Origin: Ophiodon elongatus
Taxonomy: Eukaryota > Chordata > Actinopteri > Perciformes > Hexagrammidae
NCBI GenBank assembly: GCA_016806645.1
Contig: JACSYO010002129.1
Location: forward strand, 1,340,501-1,404,500
DNA length: 64,000 nucleotides
Direction of reading: 5' to 3'
Below, piece by piece: positions 25,101 through 39,078 of this stretch. The stretch's first letter is position 1; each line of letters starts with the position of its first letter. Position numbers and translations under genes: made by a program. The notes under the pieces were generated by a model. The model had not been told where the DNA came from. It ran no database searches and saw only the letters and a list, made by a program, of their open reading frames with translations.

Positions 25101-28100
25101 ATCATGGAAATCTCCCCTTTAAACAATAAACTTTCAACTTTATTTCATCTCCCCTCCTTGCCAGTACCACATCAAACAAATCCTGAGGTCAACAAGGGTC
25201 AGCGAAAGGATTTGGATAATGATGAGGCTCAAAGAAAAAGATTGAGGGTGGTGAAAGAGAGACGGTAAAATGAGGGGAGGGGAGCTGATGGGAACAGAAG
25301 AAAGGATGGGCCTGGTGGGGAGAGAGAAGGTGCAAAGGCTAGGTCTTGTAACGACAGACCCCCTGATTACATTGTTGCACAAATAAACAGGCCTTTTGCA
25401 GGCTCCCTGGAGTCCAGCTGTGATGCAGGAGAGGAAAGCTTTCATTTGAGGGGTATGAGGTCGAGCCAGGCGAGTGACGGGATGGGGCCTGGATGTCTAC
25501 CCGCACCATTTCCTTGCATCTCCGTCAGCAAGTCAATGAAGAGGGGAATGGTGCAACATCTCATTTGAGAAGCTTGCTGATTACATGCCATTTCCTGCAC
25601 TTACAGACTGCATAGAAAAGGCGTTAGCGTGTGGATTAATAACTGTCAATCTCAGAGAGCTACAGAGAGGGCCCGCTAAGGTTGAAAATAGAAAAGAGGC
25701 TGGATATCTGTGCTTTTTGATGATGATGAGGAGCCATCTGTATGGGGTCAGATAAGTGTTGGAGGAAAGAGGCAGAGAGAGAGACAAGGTTCAGAATCCC
25801 TGGAGCCACATCTGTAATCGTCTTTCCTTCACCTCCGACCATTACAGGGTCTTGGTCCTCTCTTCTCTCTGTGTCCTGCAGCTATCAAGGCCCACATCAA
25901 GGCATGCCCCTGCCAAATGTATGCCCCCCATTAAGGGGCCATCATCAGATAAACAAGATAAACAAGTCCAATTCCTGGCAGGACTGATCAAAGGATTCAA
26001 TGTTAACCCCATGGCCAATTACAAGTAGGCAGAAAAATCAAACACAGATGAGGTCACATGGAAATGGGGGAGGCTAATCCATTGTCCCTTTATGGGCACA
26101 GAAAGCAAAAGGGACAGTGAGGAGGGTGGAGGAAAGAATGGAAATGGTTTGAAAACCGGGGGGGAGGGTGGGCATGCAGATACTTTCTCAATTGCACCCT
26201 TGAATGTTGATATCCCCCAGGAATTGCAGCCCTGTCCTCAGTCGAAAAACAAAATTCCTGGCAGACTTTGCACAGACAGGTGCACCTTTTCACCACCACA
26301 CATCAGGAAAAACATAGACGGTATAGACAGAGCAACAGACAGGAAACTTTCAGATATGTCTTGTAGGTAATACCAAGGGCAGCACTCCAAGTTGTAAAAG
26401 TCCTCTTGGCTACTGATCCAGGGTGCAGCCACTTGGCTGAATCAGTCCACAAGAATGATACATACGCACCCCTCCAATTTCTTTTCCTCGTGAATTTCCT
26501 CGGTAGATAATTGCGTCATCCACACCAAACACTTGCGTAGATCGTGGTATTTCATAAATCTATTTCTAAAGCTTCGGTGTCGTGTTTCTTTTGTAAATCA
26601 CCTCTTCTTTGATTGTCCAAACTCTTCTCAGACGCACATGTCAAACAAAATGAACAGTTGAAAGACAATATCTTGCCAAGTACGCGTACATGGAAATACT
26701 TTCTCATTTATTTTCATATTTCTATTCCCAGACATTTGAAAAGCATTATAAAATACAACCGATTTGGGGATAGATCCACTGAAGACGTGAAATCAAAACT
26801 TGTAAATTAACAAATCGAATGCCAAAATCTTCTTTGACTTCAAGGTAGGACAGAGAGAAGATGCCTGCTTTTGTTCAGGTAATCAGTTCATTCACGTTCA
26901 CACAGGAGAGAAAAAATGGAAATTCCATTGGTTCTCGCTCTCTTAAGAGGGCTATATTGAATTGTAATCAAAAGATTATACCAGAATAATCAAACAGCCC
27001 CCCATGGGACCACCCACAGAGAGTAGAGAGAAACATGAGACTGGCCACATGCTCTGTTTTTCACCAAGACCTCCATGGCTCAGCCAATACAGGAAGCAGA
27101 AAGACTTGTTTTGTCCCAACACTTTTGAAAGATGAGGTCCTTTCTTGTGAATGGCATCGATTTGCATTGGTTGACTGATGGAAATAGAACAAACGTCAAC
27201 ACATTTTATTTCAAAGCACACCAGAGATATTTAATTCTACACTATAGTTAGGTCATGCTCCCACAATGTACTGTATGCCATTGTTTGGGTTGCTAGCTTA
27301 TCGCATAATGAGAACAGCTTTACTCTCAAATGATCCTGATAATGACAGGCCCGGTCTATATTTAGCGCTTGTCTCTCTGACAGACCTCTCGACTGCCGTA
27401 GCTGGTAGGGAGAGCCATAAACAAAGCTGGCAGAGCTTAGACAAGCATGTGATGGCTGCACTGCGCCGCCTGGACCATGGGGTCCGGAGACAGAGAGGGG
27501 TGGAGGGATACGTGAATGGCTGCACCACATGAAGTTTACAGACACCATCACCACAGACTCTGGTTGAGGCTTGTGGTTCATCTCAGGGCTTTGACTGACA
27601 GAAAAGTCTTGCGAAAGACCGGGGAGGCTCCGTCAGTAGCCTTTGGGATGCCGGTGAGGATTGTTGGTGATGTTTTTCATCAAGGGCCAACCAACATGGC
27701 TGTCTGAATGAGAAGATATTTTCCAAGAGGGAAAAGAAAAATCAGTTAAGGGATGACTTCAAGCTTATGTTTTGGGGTCAGATGAGAAGATTATGTTTGT
27801 GCATCAAAAATAAATGTTCTTCTTAGGCTGGGGTGTTGGGTGGAGGTGCCTGTGGTAGGTGGTGGGTACATGGCAGACAGACCCCACCCAATTTTTTCAA
27901 TCCTGGCTAATTAAAGGACCACAAGTCATCCATAGAGATTTCATGGGTTCAAAGAGAACTGGGTGTCCTCTGCTATAATTTCAAATTACTGATTTCCTTT
28001 GAAGAATGCTATCCTTCATCAGGAAGACATAATGTCTGGCGCACACAAAAATGTTTTTAAGAAAGCAGAGCAGCTTCAATTCATTTGCTCCCAGGAATCA

Positions 28101-31100
28101 GAGCTTCCAGGAAAATCAGCAGCGTCTTATTGTATCATTATTATTTTTCTTACTTGTTTTTTATTCTATTTTAGCAAAACACCCGCATCTGATGTAAGTG
28201 TATCATTGTCATTTCGAGAGTAGTCTTGGAAGCAGAGCAGGGGTTGTGATTGAACTCTGAGAACTGCCCCGGAGCTTTACTTTGAGGAAGAAACCACGGA
28301 ACCACAGATAATGCTTTACAGTCCACTGGTCTCAACGACTGTCATCAGATTTTCACTTTTTAGGACCCCAAAAAAAGATTTTCAGTCCAGTTTCCTCAAG
28401 ACTAAAGGACATTGCACCAATGTCAAACTTGAGACAGTAGAAGAGCCGTAAAGGAGACGTGTAAAAAGGCGCTGATGATTATAGAATAAATCAAAGAAAC
28501 TGAAATGGATCAAATAGGACTTTGTAAGGTAGGTAAGTGTCTGACGAGATAAATGAACCCCTCTCTCATCAAGAGGAGACTCTTCTGACAGTGTCCTGCT
28601 GTTGGGATCATCTACAGTCATCTGGACAGAGTTTATGGACAAAAAACAAAAGCATCATAGTGTCAGGCACACAATAAAAAGGAAACCACCTCTGTTGACA
28701 GGATGAAGACGAGGAAGGCACGAGACACAAGTTCAAACACTGCAGAGTGTCTTCCTCGTCTACTTTCCACTGGTGTAAAGACTTTTCAGGAGACAGGGGA
28801 AGGCATCTCCCTTTCATCCTTTACCACAGACAAACATAGACATATAAAAACATCCATGTTGAAAAGTGGCAATAGTCCTTTTAATTCCAGACAAACCCAA
28901 TGTGAAGAACTTAATTACAGAACGGGGGCAACCCAGCCCTTTTGAAAATTACACTTACAGTAAGACCTTTGAAGCAAATACTTCCTTTATCCTATTTTTT
29001 CTTTTGTTCAATGTTTTGTCTCTTGTAAAGCATGCCATTGAATACTGTGGTTTCTAGTGGGACTCTGTCTTTTCTCGTCTGTCTCCATCTCTGTCAGGCA
29101 TTCGCTCATCAAAGGTCTATCTTTTGGACAAGAACGAGAGCAGAAATATTTAAAACCCCGGTTAGTGTGTTGATTTTAGGCACATTTTTACAGTTAAGTC
29201 CCAATCCAGATTCATATTTAAGAATGGTATATAAAATAATCCAACAAACTCACAACTGTTGCTTTTGTAGCATATTAAGCGTTAAAGTAACCCATTATGA
29301 AACAAATACTTTCATCCTAAATGGAAAACATCTAGCATCCCATTATGGCAACAAAGTTTAGTGGCTTTTCCTCATGGCTTTGACATTGACTCAGCCATTG
29401 ATAGTTATGTGTCAGTCTGTGCTGAGAGAGGAAATTAATTGCAGCATAAACCTCAAAGGAATTCCATTTCCCCAACCTGGGTCCTAACGCATGATGTGAA
29501 TCGCAAAAAAACTGTTCAATCAACGAGTTACCTGTCAGTCTGTTTAACTTCATGTTTACTCCATTTGGTTTGTATGTAAAAAATAAGCAGCTACAACTGG
29601 CGTTGAGAATTAGCCAAGTGATTCTTTACAAACCGCTCCAAGTATCCAACTGCCAACATAAGTAACACAATCGACCATTTCATCAACACAAACATGTGGT
29701 AAATAAACCCACCACACTCAGGTGAAACAACTTCAAAAGTGGAGTGTGATCCCATGACATAATGCACAGAAATGAAAAACAGACGTTTCCATTTTGTTTG
29801 ACAAGTATTCTGTTAATTCCTTTCTTTGGAGTGGGGCTGCATGATACACGTTTAAGATTTCCTCTGCATTAGCTCATTAGTTCAACCCAGTAGAGGCATA
29901 GCTTTGCGGTTGAACAGGACCAGGAGGCCTGGCACCAAACCTCTACCTGAAGCCATCACGGTAAACCACAGGAAAGGGAGAGAGGTGTGTTGTTTCACTC
30001 ATCCTCCTCTCAGGCGGGCGTAGGTGATGCTCTGCCAGGTCTAAGCTACGGTGTTGGGTTTGGCAGTAAATCAGCTTGCTCTCCGATGATCAAACGCTTG
30101 TCGTTAGTTCCCGCGCTTTCATGTAATCTCATAAAAGGCCGACCGCTCTCATGGAGTTGAGACTGCCTGCCTGCCAAGCCGGCCAGGCCTCCCATGCTGG
30201 CATCTCAGTGTGTGTGGCTCTGTTGGTTTGTTTCTAAAAATCAGAGCATGGAGGAAAACAACAAGGCTGAACAACAGCAGCATCCCTATGAGGATGCATT
30301 GAAACTACACCACATTAGGCTCACTTCCTTTTCTCATTATGCACAGAGGGGGGGCAGAGCCATTGTAAATGGAAGCATTTTCAAAAGGCTACAACACAAT
30401 ATTGTGGAAATATGAGGATGTTAAGGTTATTGAACAAAATGTACACGAGTTGTGGAAAAAGGAGGCTTCATGCTTTCATCTGAGTTTTGCACTGGGCAAA
30501 ACTTATAGAAAGTCACCGCCATTTTGTCCCAGTAAAACCTCAAATTTGCGTGTGAAAAATAGGTGGCAGGAAGAGATGAAGCGTCTTGGTGGAAGACTAA
30601 TAAAATGTCTGAAACCACCGCGACTCAGAACGAAAGAGACAAACATCAAAGTCAATAGACTGGCTGTTTGATCTCCCCAAGTTTTTCCTCTCTTTTTAAC
30701 ATCACTCTGGCCCGTTTACACTCTGGTCTTCATTATCCTCCTCTGCCCTTAAAATCATTTAAAATCTATCAGGGTCTGACATGAGAAGGGGGAACGTTTC
30801 AGCGAGAAGAAGAGAGAGCTGTGCAGTGACCACTCCGATGCACAACATTTACCAGCCAATATCACTTCATCTCCTACCAAATTACACATCTTATGTAGGA
30901 TCTTGTGTCGCTTTGAACGAAACGGTTGGTAGTTGTAATGGATGTTCTGTTCTCAACCTCCAGGGAGGTTTATGGCTCGCTTTTTGACAAATGGGCAAGG
31001 GGGAGATAAAACGCTAACGTACACAGACACCCACTCGCTCTTCAAATAAAATAAATCAATAACCATAAAAAGGCAGCTATTAAAGCATTGGATAGAAACA

Positions 31101-31677
31101 CATTAGGAATAAAACTAGGATTTTGGCTGATGTGTAAAGGCTTTCAAAGACTGTGCAGGCCGCACACATCACTGATAAATGGATGGTGGGTGCCGGTGTG
31201 GTTGGGATGTATCAAACATGTGCTGGTAAGCCAATAAAGACCAAAACATTCTGGCAGCTGCAGGACAACTCATTCACAGCTTTTTGAGATTTGGCCAGCT
31301 TGGGCAGGAAAGAGGGAACACTGATGTTACAGGTTCGCTATTGAAACATTTTCCGTGACATTAAGTATTCCTAAACACTTGTCAGGATATCTGCCTGTTG
31401 TTGTAACTGAGTGTGCTCTATGTTTGTGTATCAGTGTCATTTTGTGTTTTTATGTTGTAGTATGTCGGCATATGTGCATGTGTACGAAGCCTCAAAGAGA
31501 CAAGGCCACTTGTGCCCATGGCGTCTGGTAGAGCTCGTGACTGTGCCTGTTTAACTCTACTAACAGAGCACCGTTCCACAAAGCCCATCACGCAACCCAC
31601 AGATGTCCCACAGTACAGACAGGACTGCGCCGCAACCAACAAGAAGCAGTAATAAGCCCCCAGCCCACACACCAATG
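22111..31677. other. Long unassigned interval (aspscr1 introns or intergenic)
   Basis: About 9.6 kb with no convincing gene on either strand. Open frames are short, random in composition and lack family resemblance. No tRNA, rRNA or recognisable hairpin RNA gene was noticed. Short CA-rich and pyrimidine-rich stretches occur (for example near 25020-25050). Conserved non-coding elements could be present but cannot be recognised from a single sequence. Confidence 0.4.
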
Positions 31678-31736
31678 CACACACACACACACACTCACAC
31701 ACACACACACACACGCACGCACACACGCACGCACAC
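31678..31736. repeat. (CA)n microsatellite with CG variants
   Basis: About 60 bp of CA dinucleotides with GCAC interruptions. Cys/Val-rich open frames across it are artefacts. Confidence 0.9.
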
Positions 31737-33040
31737 AAGCAAACAAAACGAACACATACACTGACACAGAGGATCCAGTAGACTGCACTGAATCTTCTTC
31801 AGAACATTAAATGTGGTTCCAAACTTGGTCAAAAAACTCATTTTCTCATGGGACTCTTCATGCAGATAATTTGGGTTTTGTTTGTGCAGGTTTTCAGATG
31901 TACGTACAAACTTTTTTTCCCCAGACATAGTGCCCCTGTTACACCAGATCCATTTCATTGTTTTCATAGGAACATTATCTTTGGTTAAAAGTTGTTTCAA
32001 ACTCACTGGTAAATGTTGAAGTCAAACATTTGGCTTGAATGTAAATAAAAGTAAAAATGGAGAGGATAATTGATTGTCTGGTCGAAAAATAATGTTTAGC
32101 TATTTAGTTTATACTTCAGGCATAAAAAGACAGGCCAATGCTTTTGACGAAAGCCTGCAAATTACAGTGTAGTTATTGAGTAATTATGAGGTAATTACAA
32201 AATAAATATGGGGAATAATATAATGTTAGGGGGAACTAAAGAGGAAGCCTCAATACAAAGAAGTAAAAATGTAATTACTTCTTTTAAATTACAGGGTAAT
32301 GAACTTGTAAACTGTGGAACAGAGACAAGAGCAATAGGGCTGGTTATGGTTGAAAAAAATGCCAATGCCAGTACTACTACTAGTACCCTTAAAGTTATAC
32401 CGACACCAAATGGAGTTCATTTGACATCCATCATGTGAATGGAAGCTGTGTGTGGGTCCCTGTGCCGCCTCACCGCACAGCACTCGCTCAGACAGCGTTT
32501 GTCGCTGATGATGTTGTCCCCCGACCCACGGTGGCGGGACCACGTTTTCGAGAAAGTGTAATGCCCACCCTCCGGTCCGGAGGCGTTTAATCAAAGAGCA
32601 CTTGCGGTGATTGGCCGCAAGCAAAACCAGAGAAATTGTATTCTTAATTTGGGCACAAAAAGGATTAATTGCAGGTATCGTTTGACTGGAGTAGTTACGA
32701 TACTAGGTCTACTTGGTTCTGGGTTATTTTAGTCGATACCTTAAAAGAATTGAGAACCAATGCCCGAGCAACAAAGCAAACATTACACAGAAAATGTTGT
32801 AACTAGCTTAGTGGATTGGCTTTTTCAATGGTCTACCACTTTACGTTCCTCTAATTAAACACATACCCACAAGCCTTATACTTTGTTTCTAAAAGGGTAA
32901 GAACAACAAATAAGTAGGTTTAAATGTTGATATTGGAAATTTCACACTAAACAATCCTCTTTTTTACTTATCATGGGGATTATTTCAGTGAATCATCTTC
33001 ATCATCATGTTAATGTGGCCCATGGGGCACATTTCTGGCT
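31737..33040. other. Unassigned interval
   Basis: No gene or recognised repeat. An inverted CCAAT (GATTGG) near 32610 and AT-rich stretches are present without a linked coding start. Confidence 0.35.
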
Positions 33041-33145
33041 GAAATGTAGTGTGTAAAGTAACCTGATGAAGGTCTATGTACCAAAACGTTGTCACTAAAT
33101 ATATCTGAATGCAAGTGAAGAAGCCACTGTGCGGGAGTTTTTTTG
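33041..33145 (+). mobile_element. Retroelement fossil with hammerhead-like core
   Basis: Carries CTGATGA (33063-33069), a three-pair stem GGT...ACC (33071-33082), AAAAC where the hammerhead consensus has GAAAC, and GTTGTC (33088-33093), then GAATGCAAGTGAAGAAGCC and CTGTGCGGGAGTTTTTTT. The later blocks resemble a repeat recurring in fish genomes. Hammerhead motifs are known in the terminal repeats of Penelope-like retroelements; linking this copy to them is inference. Confidence 0.45.
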
Positions 33146-34564
33146 TTCTTCTTTGTCAACCATAAGCATTCTCCTATGCACCTGTCGCCCTGTACAATGG
33201 TTAGCTTTATTTATGACTCTAATGTAGGGAAATGTTTTAGTGAAATCTGTGAACTCTTCACAGCAGAGGTGAAATCAAGCTTTTTTTCTTTTGGGTGTCC
33301 TTACATTCACAGTTAGGCTACTTTCCAGAGTGGCCTGGGGCTGACATGCAACGTGGGCTCTGACTTCAAAGCCCCCAAAGAAAATATATAAATATAAACC
33401 ATTAGCCAGCTTGTTTTCTTTAGTTAACATTTCAAACACACTGCGGAGTGGATCGTGTTTTCAGTCCCCTCTCTGTAACGCAAATGTTGATGTTGTTTTT
33501 CTGACGGTCCTGAGGCAAACTGCAGGCCCACAGCTGGAAAGTCCTCAGCTCCCTTAAAAAATGGCTGCGCAAACACACCCGAGTCAGGCAGAACACAACC
33601 TCCTTTGGCCTGCGTGGACTTCACTGCCAGCTGCCAGCTAGGATACAATTTGCCCTCAGCACAGCAGAGCCACAAGCATAGGTTTCAATGTCAGGGTCGA
33701 ACATATACAAACCCAGAAGTGGTGGCATCACAGAGGAGAAGGGGCAGTCGATGCCACTGGAATACATCATTATATCGGACATACCATTCTCCAGCATCGG
33801 GGGTAACAGCCGTTTTTATTAGAGACACTAAGAAGTTTATAAACAGAGCCACTTGACATAGTGAACTTAAGAATCAAGGGTGATCCTCTGTGTAGACAGA
33901 TTACCACTTCATTAAACAAACCAAGACCTCAAAGAGTAACAAGCCCTTGGACATGCATACCACAGAGAGAGAGAGCAACCCCGATCCTCTAAGCCACATG
34001 AGACAGTAACATGCTGTCTGTCCCAGAGGTTATTACAATTCCAAACATTTATTGGAAGGAAATCAAAAAATGCGTGTCTTTTTTGTCTTTCCTTCTTACT
34101 TCTGCCCACAAAATTACATTCAAGCAATAAAAATGTTTATATGTTAGGTATATAAATGCTTGGGAATAGCACTTTGAGACTATTTCTAAACTCGCTCTGA
34201 GCTAAAATAACATCATAAAAGGACACATGAATCAGTCAAAATAATGCTCAGAAGGAAAAAAAACAACCCTTGCTCTGTTTCAAGTAGCTATTATAAAAAG
34301 GCACAGACAGCTGTTGAGAACAATTCGATGTGTGTGACCGCAGCGCAAGTTTGACCGGAATAGGCTGTAAAAGTATAATGAAGCACTGGCTTCAGCAGCA
34401 TGAAGGCATGCATGACAAAATCTGTAAAAAGTGAAGAAAGATATTACGATTATGGTCTGGTCAGCTAACTTTGAAGAGGGGGCATTTTTGTCAGTGAAGG
34501 CATCAGTCTTCTAAAGCGTTTACGCTCAGCTAATAGAGACGTAGAAGTATATAAACAGTCATAT
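33146..34564. other. Unassigned interval
   Basis: No gene or known repeat recognised on either strand; all open frames are short and unlike known families. Confidence 0.35.
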
Positions 34565-34850
34565 TAAAAGGATTGATTCAACATTTTTCAAAATATACTT
34601 ATTTACTTTCTTGCTTAAAGTGAGAAGATATGATTGATACCACGCTCATGTCTGTGTGATTAATATGTAAACAGAGGCTGGTTAGCTTAGCTTAGCATAA
34701 AGACAAAAATGGTTAGCCCGGCTTTATCCAAATATGACAAAGTCTGCCTACCAGCACCACTTTAGTTCACAATTTAAGTTGTTACACATTGTTTCTATTT
34801 GAAAAAATCAAAGTGTAAAAATGTAATTTTTCCCAGCTTCACGTTGACGC
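34565..34850 (+). mobile_element. Fold-back repeat (family C), partial copy
   Basis: Contains GGTTAGCTTAGCTTAGCAT (34679-34698), then AAAGAC, and CCTACCAGCACCACTTTAG, blocks shared with the copies at 37.6 and 41.4 kb. Only the left half of the element is present. Confidence 0.65.
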
Positions 34851-37589
34851 ACCATATATATCTATATATGTATATGTATAGATACGTATTGAAAAAAAAA
34901 AGTCCAATCAGAGACAAAAAACAGATGAGCAGTGACTTAGTGACACCACCGCAGAGGAAAAACAGACCTGTTCTCACTTCAAAGAGCCGGGGGGATGCTT
35001 TTAAAAATCACACCGGCAATAAACTACAACAGAAGTTCATCGCTTTCCATGACATGAAAGGGATTTTCAAAGTTATGTCTCCTCTAGTGGTTCCCTCTCT
35101 TACTCTAGCCCTAAACAAAGTTCATATCAGTGGAGGGTTGGCGCATGGCGCTGAGGGTGTTTACATGGGAGGTGTTACCATGGGAGCGGCCTTATTATTT
35201 ACATTTCAAAGAGAGGGGACAACACACTGCTGTTTAATGTAAGGAAGAAAGACAAGGCCTTAATTCTAAAATGACGCTGTTCACAAATCACTGCAACAAC
35301 TTTATATAATTTCTATGAATGAAGGGCTAACGTCTTTTATCCTGTTACCCCTTGTTTTGAAATGGCAGAACATTTCAATGATAAATAAGCCAAGGTTAAG
35401 TCCACAAGGGTCCTCGGTATGAGAGCAAATTACATCTAAGAGACAGCGACTAAAACCCTCCTCCCTCGCATGAATAATTGACGTAATCACAGAAGGGACA
35501 TGAAAGAGGCGTCCTGTCCCGTCTACTAAACAATTGCATTATTTGAACGCTTCGCTTACTCTAAAAGGCTAAAAATGGAAACAAAGACACAGCCTTTAGG
35601 TGTAGATTTGCACATAATGCGCAGAGCAAAGACAAAATGAGTCACCTGGAGGGAAGTTGTCTAGCAGGATGTCAAAGTCTGACTCTACTGTCATGAAAGG
35701 ACACAGTGGGCGGATGACAGGGAGGGTTCTGACAGGACGAAAGAGAGACAATGAGATGCTGGCATCTGTCATTTGACTCCGTCTCTTAATTCACAAGCAA
35801 AGCTGTTGCTTACATCATATGCCAGGATTGCTCACAGGGGGAATGGTACGGGATAAAAAAGGAGCAGGTCGAGAAGGTGACAGGTGACAGAGCCTGCAGT
35901 TCGATAGCTGTGACTGAAATTCGAGCAGAATCCTGAGCAGTTGCAGCTCCCTCCTGAGGCAGCTGTTTGAAACAGCATAAGCTGAGTGACACATCCCATA
36001 TTGTCTATTTCATTTCAAATTCAGCTTCAGGAACTTACCGTGGGGCTGTTGATATGGAACTCGCAGAAGTGCTTATTGAGACAGTATCATGTCTGTGTTA
36101 TGATGTGGAGGGCTGATGTCCAGCAGGTTTAACCAGATTTACATTTACTTGACACCATATCATCAGGACTTTGGCTTCAAAGGTTTAAATACAGTTGTGC
36201 CATGGAGTACTGACTGCTCTGCATGCAGACAAAACTATGCACCAGGTGATTTAACTTTTCTCCTGATATGATCAACAATGTACGTTTAAACCAGAGGAAA
36301 CGCAAACATTTTAGTGTTTTACATCTGCGATATCTTGAACGGCTTGTGGACTGAAAATCTTTTGGGTGTGAAATGAAGAGCAGTGACACATATAGTAAGA
36401 CCAGCAGTCCGAGCAACCGTCATTCCTTCCTGTGTTCATTTTTACCCTGACGCATTCCACAGCTTCCTTTGATTCCCACTCTTCACATGTGGTGGTCACC
36501 CTGTGCTGAAAGAGAAATTAGAAGTAAAGATGACAAAAGCATTCTGCAAATTACAAGGCTTTGTTTTTACTATTCTGAGCTCGAACATGACATTCAGACC
36601 AGCAGCATACTAGTCGTTTGGCTTTTTCTCTGCTTCAGAAAAAAAACAAAAAAAACAACAAGAATATACCACAGCCGACTGGAAGTACAGAGTGAAAAAA
36701 GAAAGGCCATAATTACAGCGGAGGATGAAGAGAGAGTGAGTCCCCATCAGGAACTCTGATCTGCTCATCTTCATTTGTCCCTCACATGAGAGCGCGGTCG
36801 ACTCTGGTCTTGTTTAGCAGAACATGTCAACAGTCATTCCAGTAATGACTATATATGCCTATGTCAGAGTGTTGGGCCCTTGATGGCATTCTCTGAAGAC
36901 TTCAATCCACTCGCTCAGGCTGATTTAAACAAAACATGATTATGATAGCTTTGTATCACCAGTCTCAAAGAGTTAATCAGCTATGACAGCGGGTTTGGCT
37001 TGTGAGCCAAATGCAGCTTCGATATTTAGAATTGTTTACATCTTCATGCATGTGAGAATGGATATTATCCGTGCATTTCTGTTGGATGTGATTTTTAAGT
37101 CTGCCATCTGGACACGGATGAAAATGGACTGTCACGTTGACAAAACACTTATTTAAAGATAAAAGAATATCTGCAGGAAAAATGAAACAAAAAATCCATT
37201 GAATGACGAAACAGACTTTTTGTGCTGTCCCATCACTGATGTGTCTGTTGAATGAAGTGTTAAATTATCTATTTCTACTCTTCTTTAAATCATCCCACAC
37301 TTTTTCCAAGATACCTCAACCATAGACTGGATAGGCTCCTGCTAGAAAAGTTTTAATCCCAACATCTCAATCTTAACATCTCAAGTCTCAAGTCTCATCA
37401 TTCAGACATTAATGAATATGAACTGTTTAACTAACAGCCTTCATTGGGGCAAAACCTTTGAGTGAGTGAAAGCAGATCATAATTTATCCACATGCAAACA
37501 GATGATGCTATTTGTGTGAGATTTTAAAAAAGAAATTGATACAAAAGAAAATGCCAAAATCATCTCTTTATCAAGGGACTTCGAACGGT
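34851..37589. other. Unassigned interval
   Basis: No recognised gene. A short AT-rich TATA-repeat stretch lies at about 34852-34884. A cysteine-rich 62-residue minus-strand frame at 36311-36499 has no family resemblance. Confidence 0.35.
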
Positions 37590-38045
37590 AAATTACAAGC
37601 TAGTCAGCAGCTATTTAGCTTAGCTTAGCACAAAGACTGGAAACAAGGGGAAACAGCTAGCCTGGATGTGCCCAAAGATAACAAAATCCCCCTGTCAGTA
37701 CCTCTAAAGCTCACTAATTAACACATTGTCTTTTGTTTGTTTTCACCTGTTCAAATAATTTGCTGTTATGTGCCATGATTCTGTGTTGTTGCTATGCAAC
37801 CAATAGAGACTTCAAGATGTCTGTTCCCAGCCAAGAAATAATATAAAATCCCATACCACCAGAACATGTTGTTTTTAGAGATATAACTGATGTTAACTAA
37901 TGTTAATTAGTGATATTTTAGGGTGTTGTTGAGTGGATTTTGTTACGACAGAGCCAGACTAGCTGTTTCCCCTGTTTCCAGTCTTTTTTTATTTTATTGT
38001 AATGTTTTTGGACAGATATGAGAGTGGTAACAATTTATTCATCTA
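37590..38045 (+). mobile_element. Fold-back repeat (family C) with both arms
   Basis: The left arm at 37632-37665 (AAAGACTGGAAACAAGGGG and onward) is complementary, with few mismatches, to the right arm at 37954-37987 (ending CCCCTGTTTCCAGTCTTT), with about 290 bp between. It also holds CTCTAAAGCTCACTAATTAA (37701-37720). This is a MITE-like, non-coding inverted-repeat element. Confidence 0.75.
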
Positions 38046-38304
38046 ACTCTCCGCCAGAAAGCTACTGGGTGTATTTCCTAAACTGTTGAACTAGTTCGTT
38101 AACTATTTAAGGTCCCATTAATATCAGTTTGGTTTCTAATATGTCTTCTTGGATCACAGCAAAAGCTTGCCAGCAGAAGATTTAAGATGAGATTTCATTA
38201 GCAGCCCTCCACAAATCTTCAAGAATCATTGTGTCACGACTTTGATCAGGAAGTCATAGCCATGTTTCCTTGACCTCTGCCATGTGGTGCCTTGTCTGTC
38301 TATC
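38046..38304. other. Unassigned interval
   Basis: No gene or repeat recognised between the fold-back element and the GT microsatellite. Confidence 0.35.
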
Positions 38305-38332
38305 TGTGTGTGTGTGTGTGTGTGTGTGTGTG
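38305..38332. repeat. (GT)n microsatellite
   Basis: Fourteen TG units, followed by a looser GTGC/CACG-rich stretch to about 38375. Confidence 0.9.
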
Positions 38333-39007
38333 AGCGTGTGCGTGCACACGCCGTGTGTATGTGCACGCACACGCTAAAATGCCTGACTATCATTGTATTT
38401 CCCTTCAGGCTCAACCTCCCGCTCTCAGGCGGATATCAAAGGCCTGCATTTACAGTTATCTCTGCTTGGCTGCGCCACGGAAGTAATCACTGCAGGTCAA
38501 GGGTCAGTGCTCTGGCCCAAGACTGAAACACAACTGACTGACATTGACTTCAAAGGAAATTGATACTCTGACAGACTGTTGTTTTAGCCGGGAACTCTGG
38601 ATATCATAATCAGGAGGGTGGAAAGGGACAGTAAGAGGAGAGAGCGGCGGAGTGTGCTGTAGCGATGGGCGGGGGGACTTGTGTCTCAGAAGAGAAGTAG
38701 AAGAGAGAAAGACTACCTTTGAATAATTAGAGCCAACGAGATCAAAGAACAGGCTCAAGTTTGGTCTGCTTAACCTCTCTAACATAGAAAGAGAGCAACA
38801 ACAACAAAAAAAGTCATTTTATTCCGTCCTGTTGTTATTCCTCTGGTTGGTGAAACCCAAAACCATGTCAAACATAATGGAAAATATTTGAGGTCTTCTT
38901 TTATTAACCAAAAAGTGCTTTGATGTTTGACGTCTTTATTTGTTTTAGAAGAAGAAAGGGAGGGGGCAATATGGCATGCGAGCGATCTTTTGGAGAGAGC
39001 ACACAAA

Positions 39008-39052
39008 AGAGAGAGAGAGAGAGGGAGAGGGGTGGTGGTGGTGGTGGTGGTG
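39008..39052. repeat. (GA)n/(GGT)n microsatellite
   Basis: GA repeats (39008-39030) pass into seven or so GGT units and then a G-rich tail to about 39078. The G-rich part could form G-quadruplexes on the plus strand. Confidence 0.85.
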
Positions 39053-39078
39053 GGCGGTGGGTGGGGGGAGGGGGGGGA

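Noticed and set aside
36311..36499. Cys-rich 62-residue minus-strand frame as a small secreted protein
   Set aside because: No signal peptide, no splice context and no recognised cysteine pattern.
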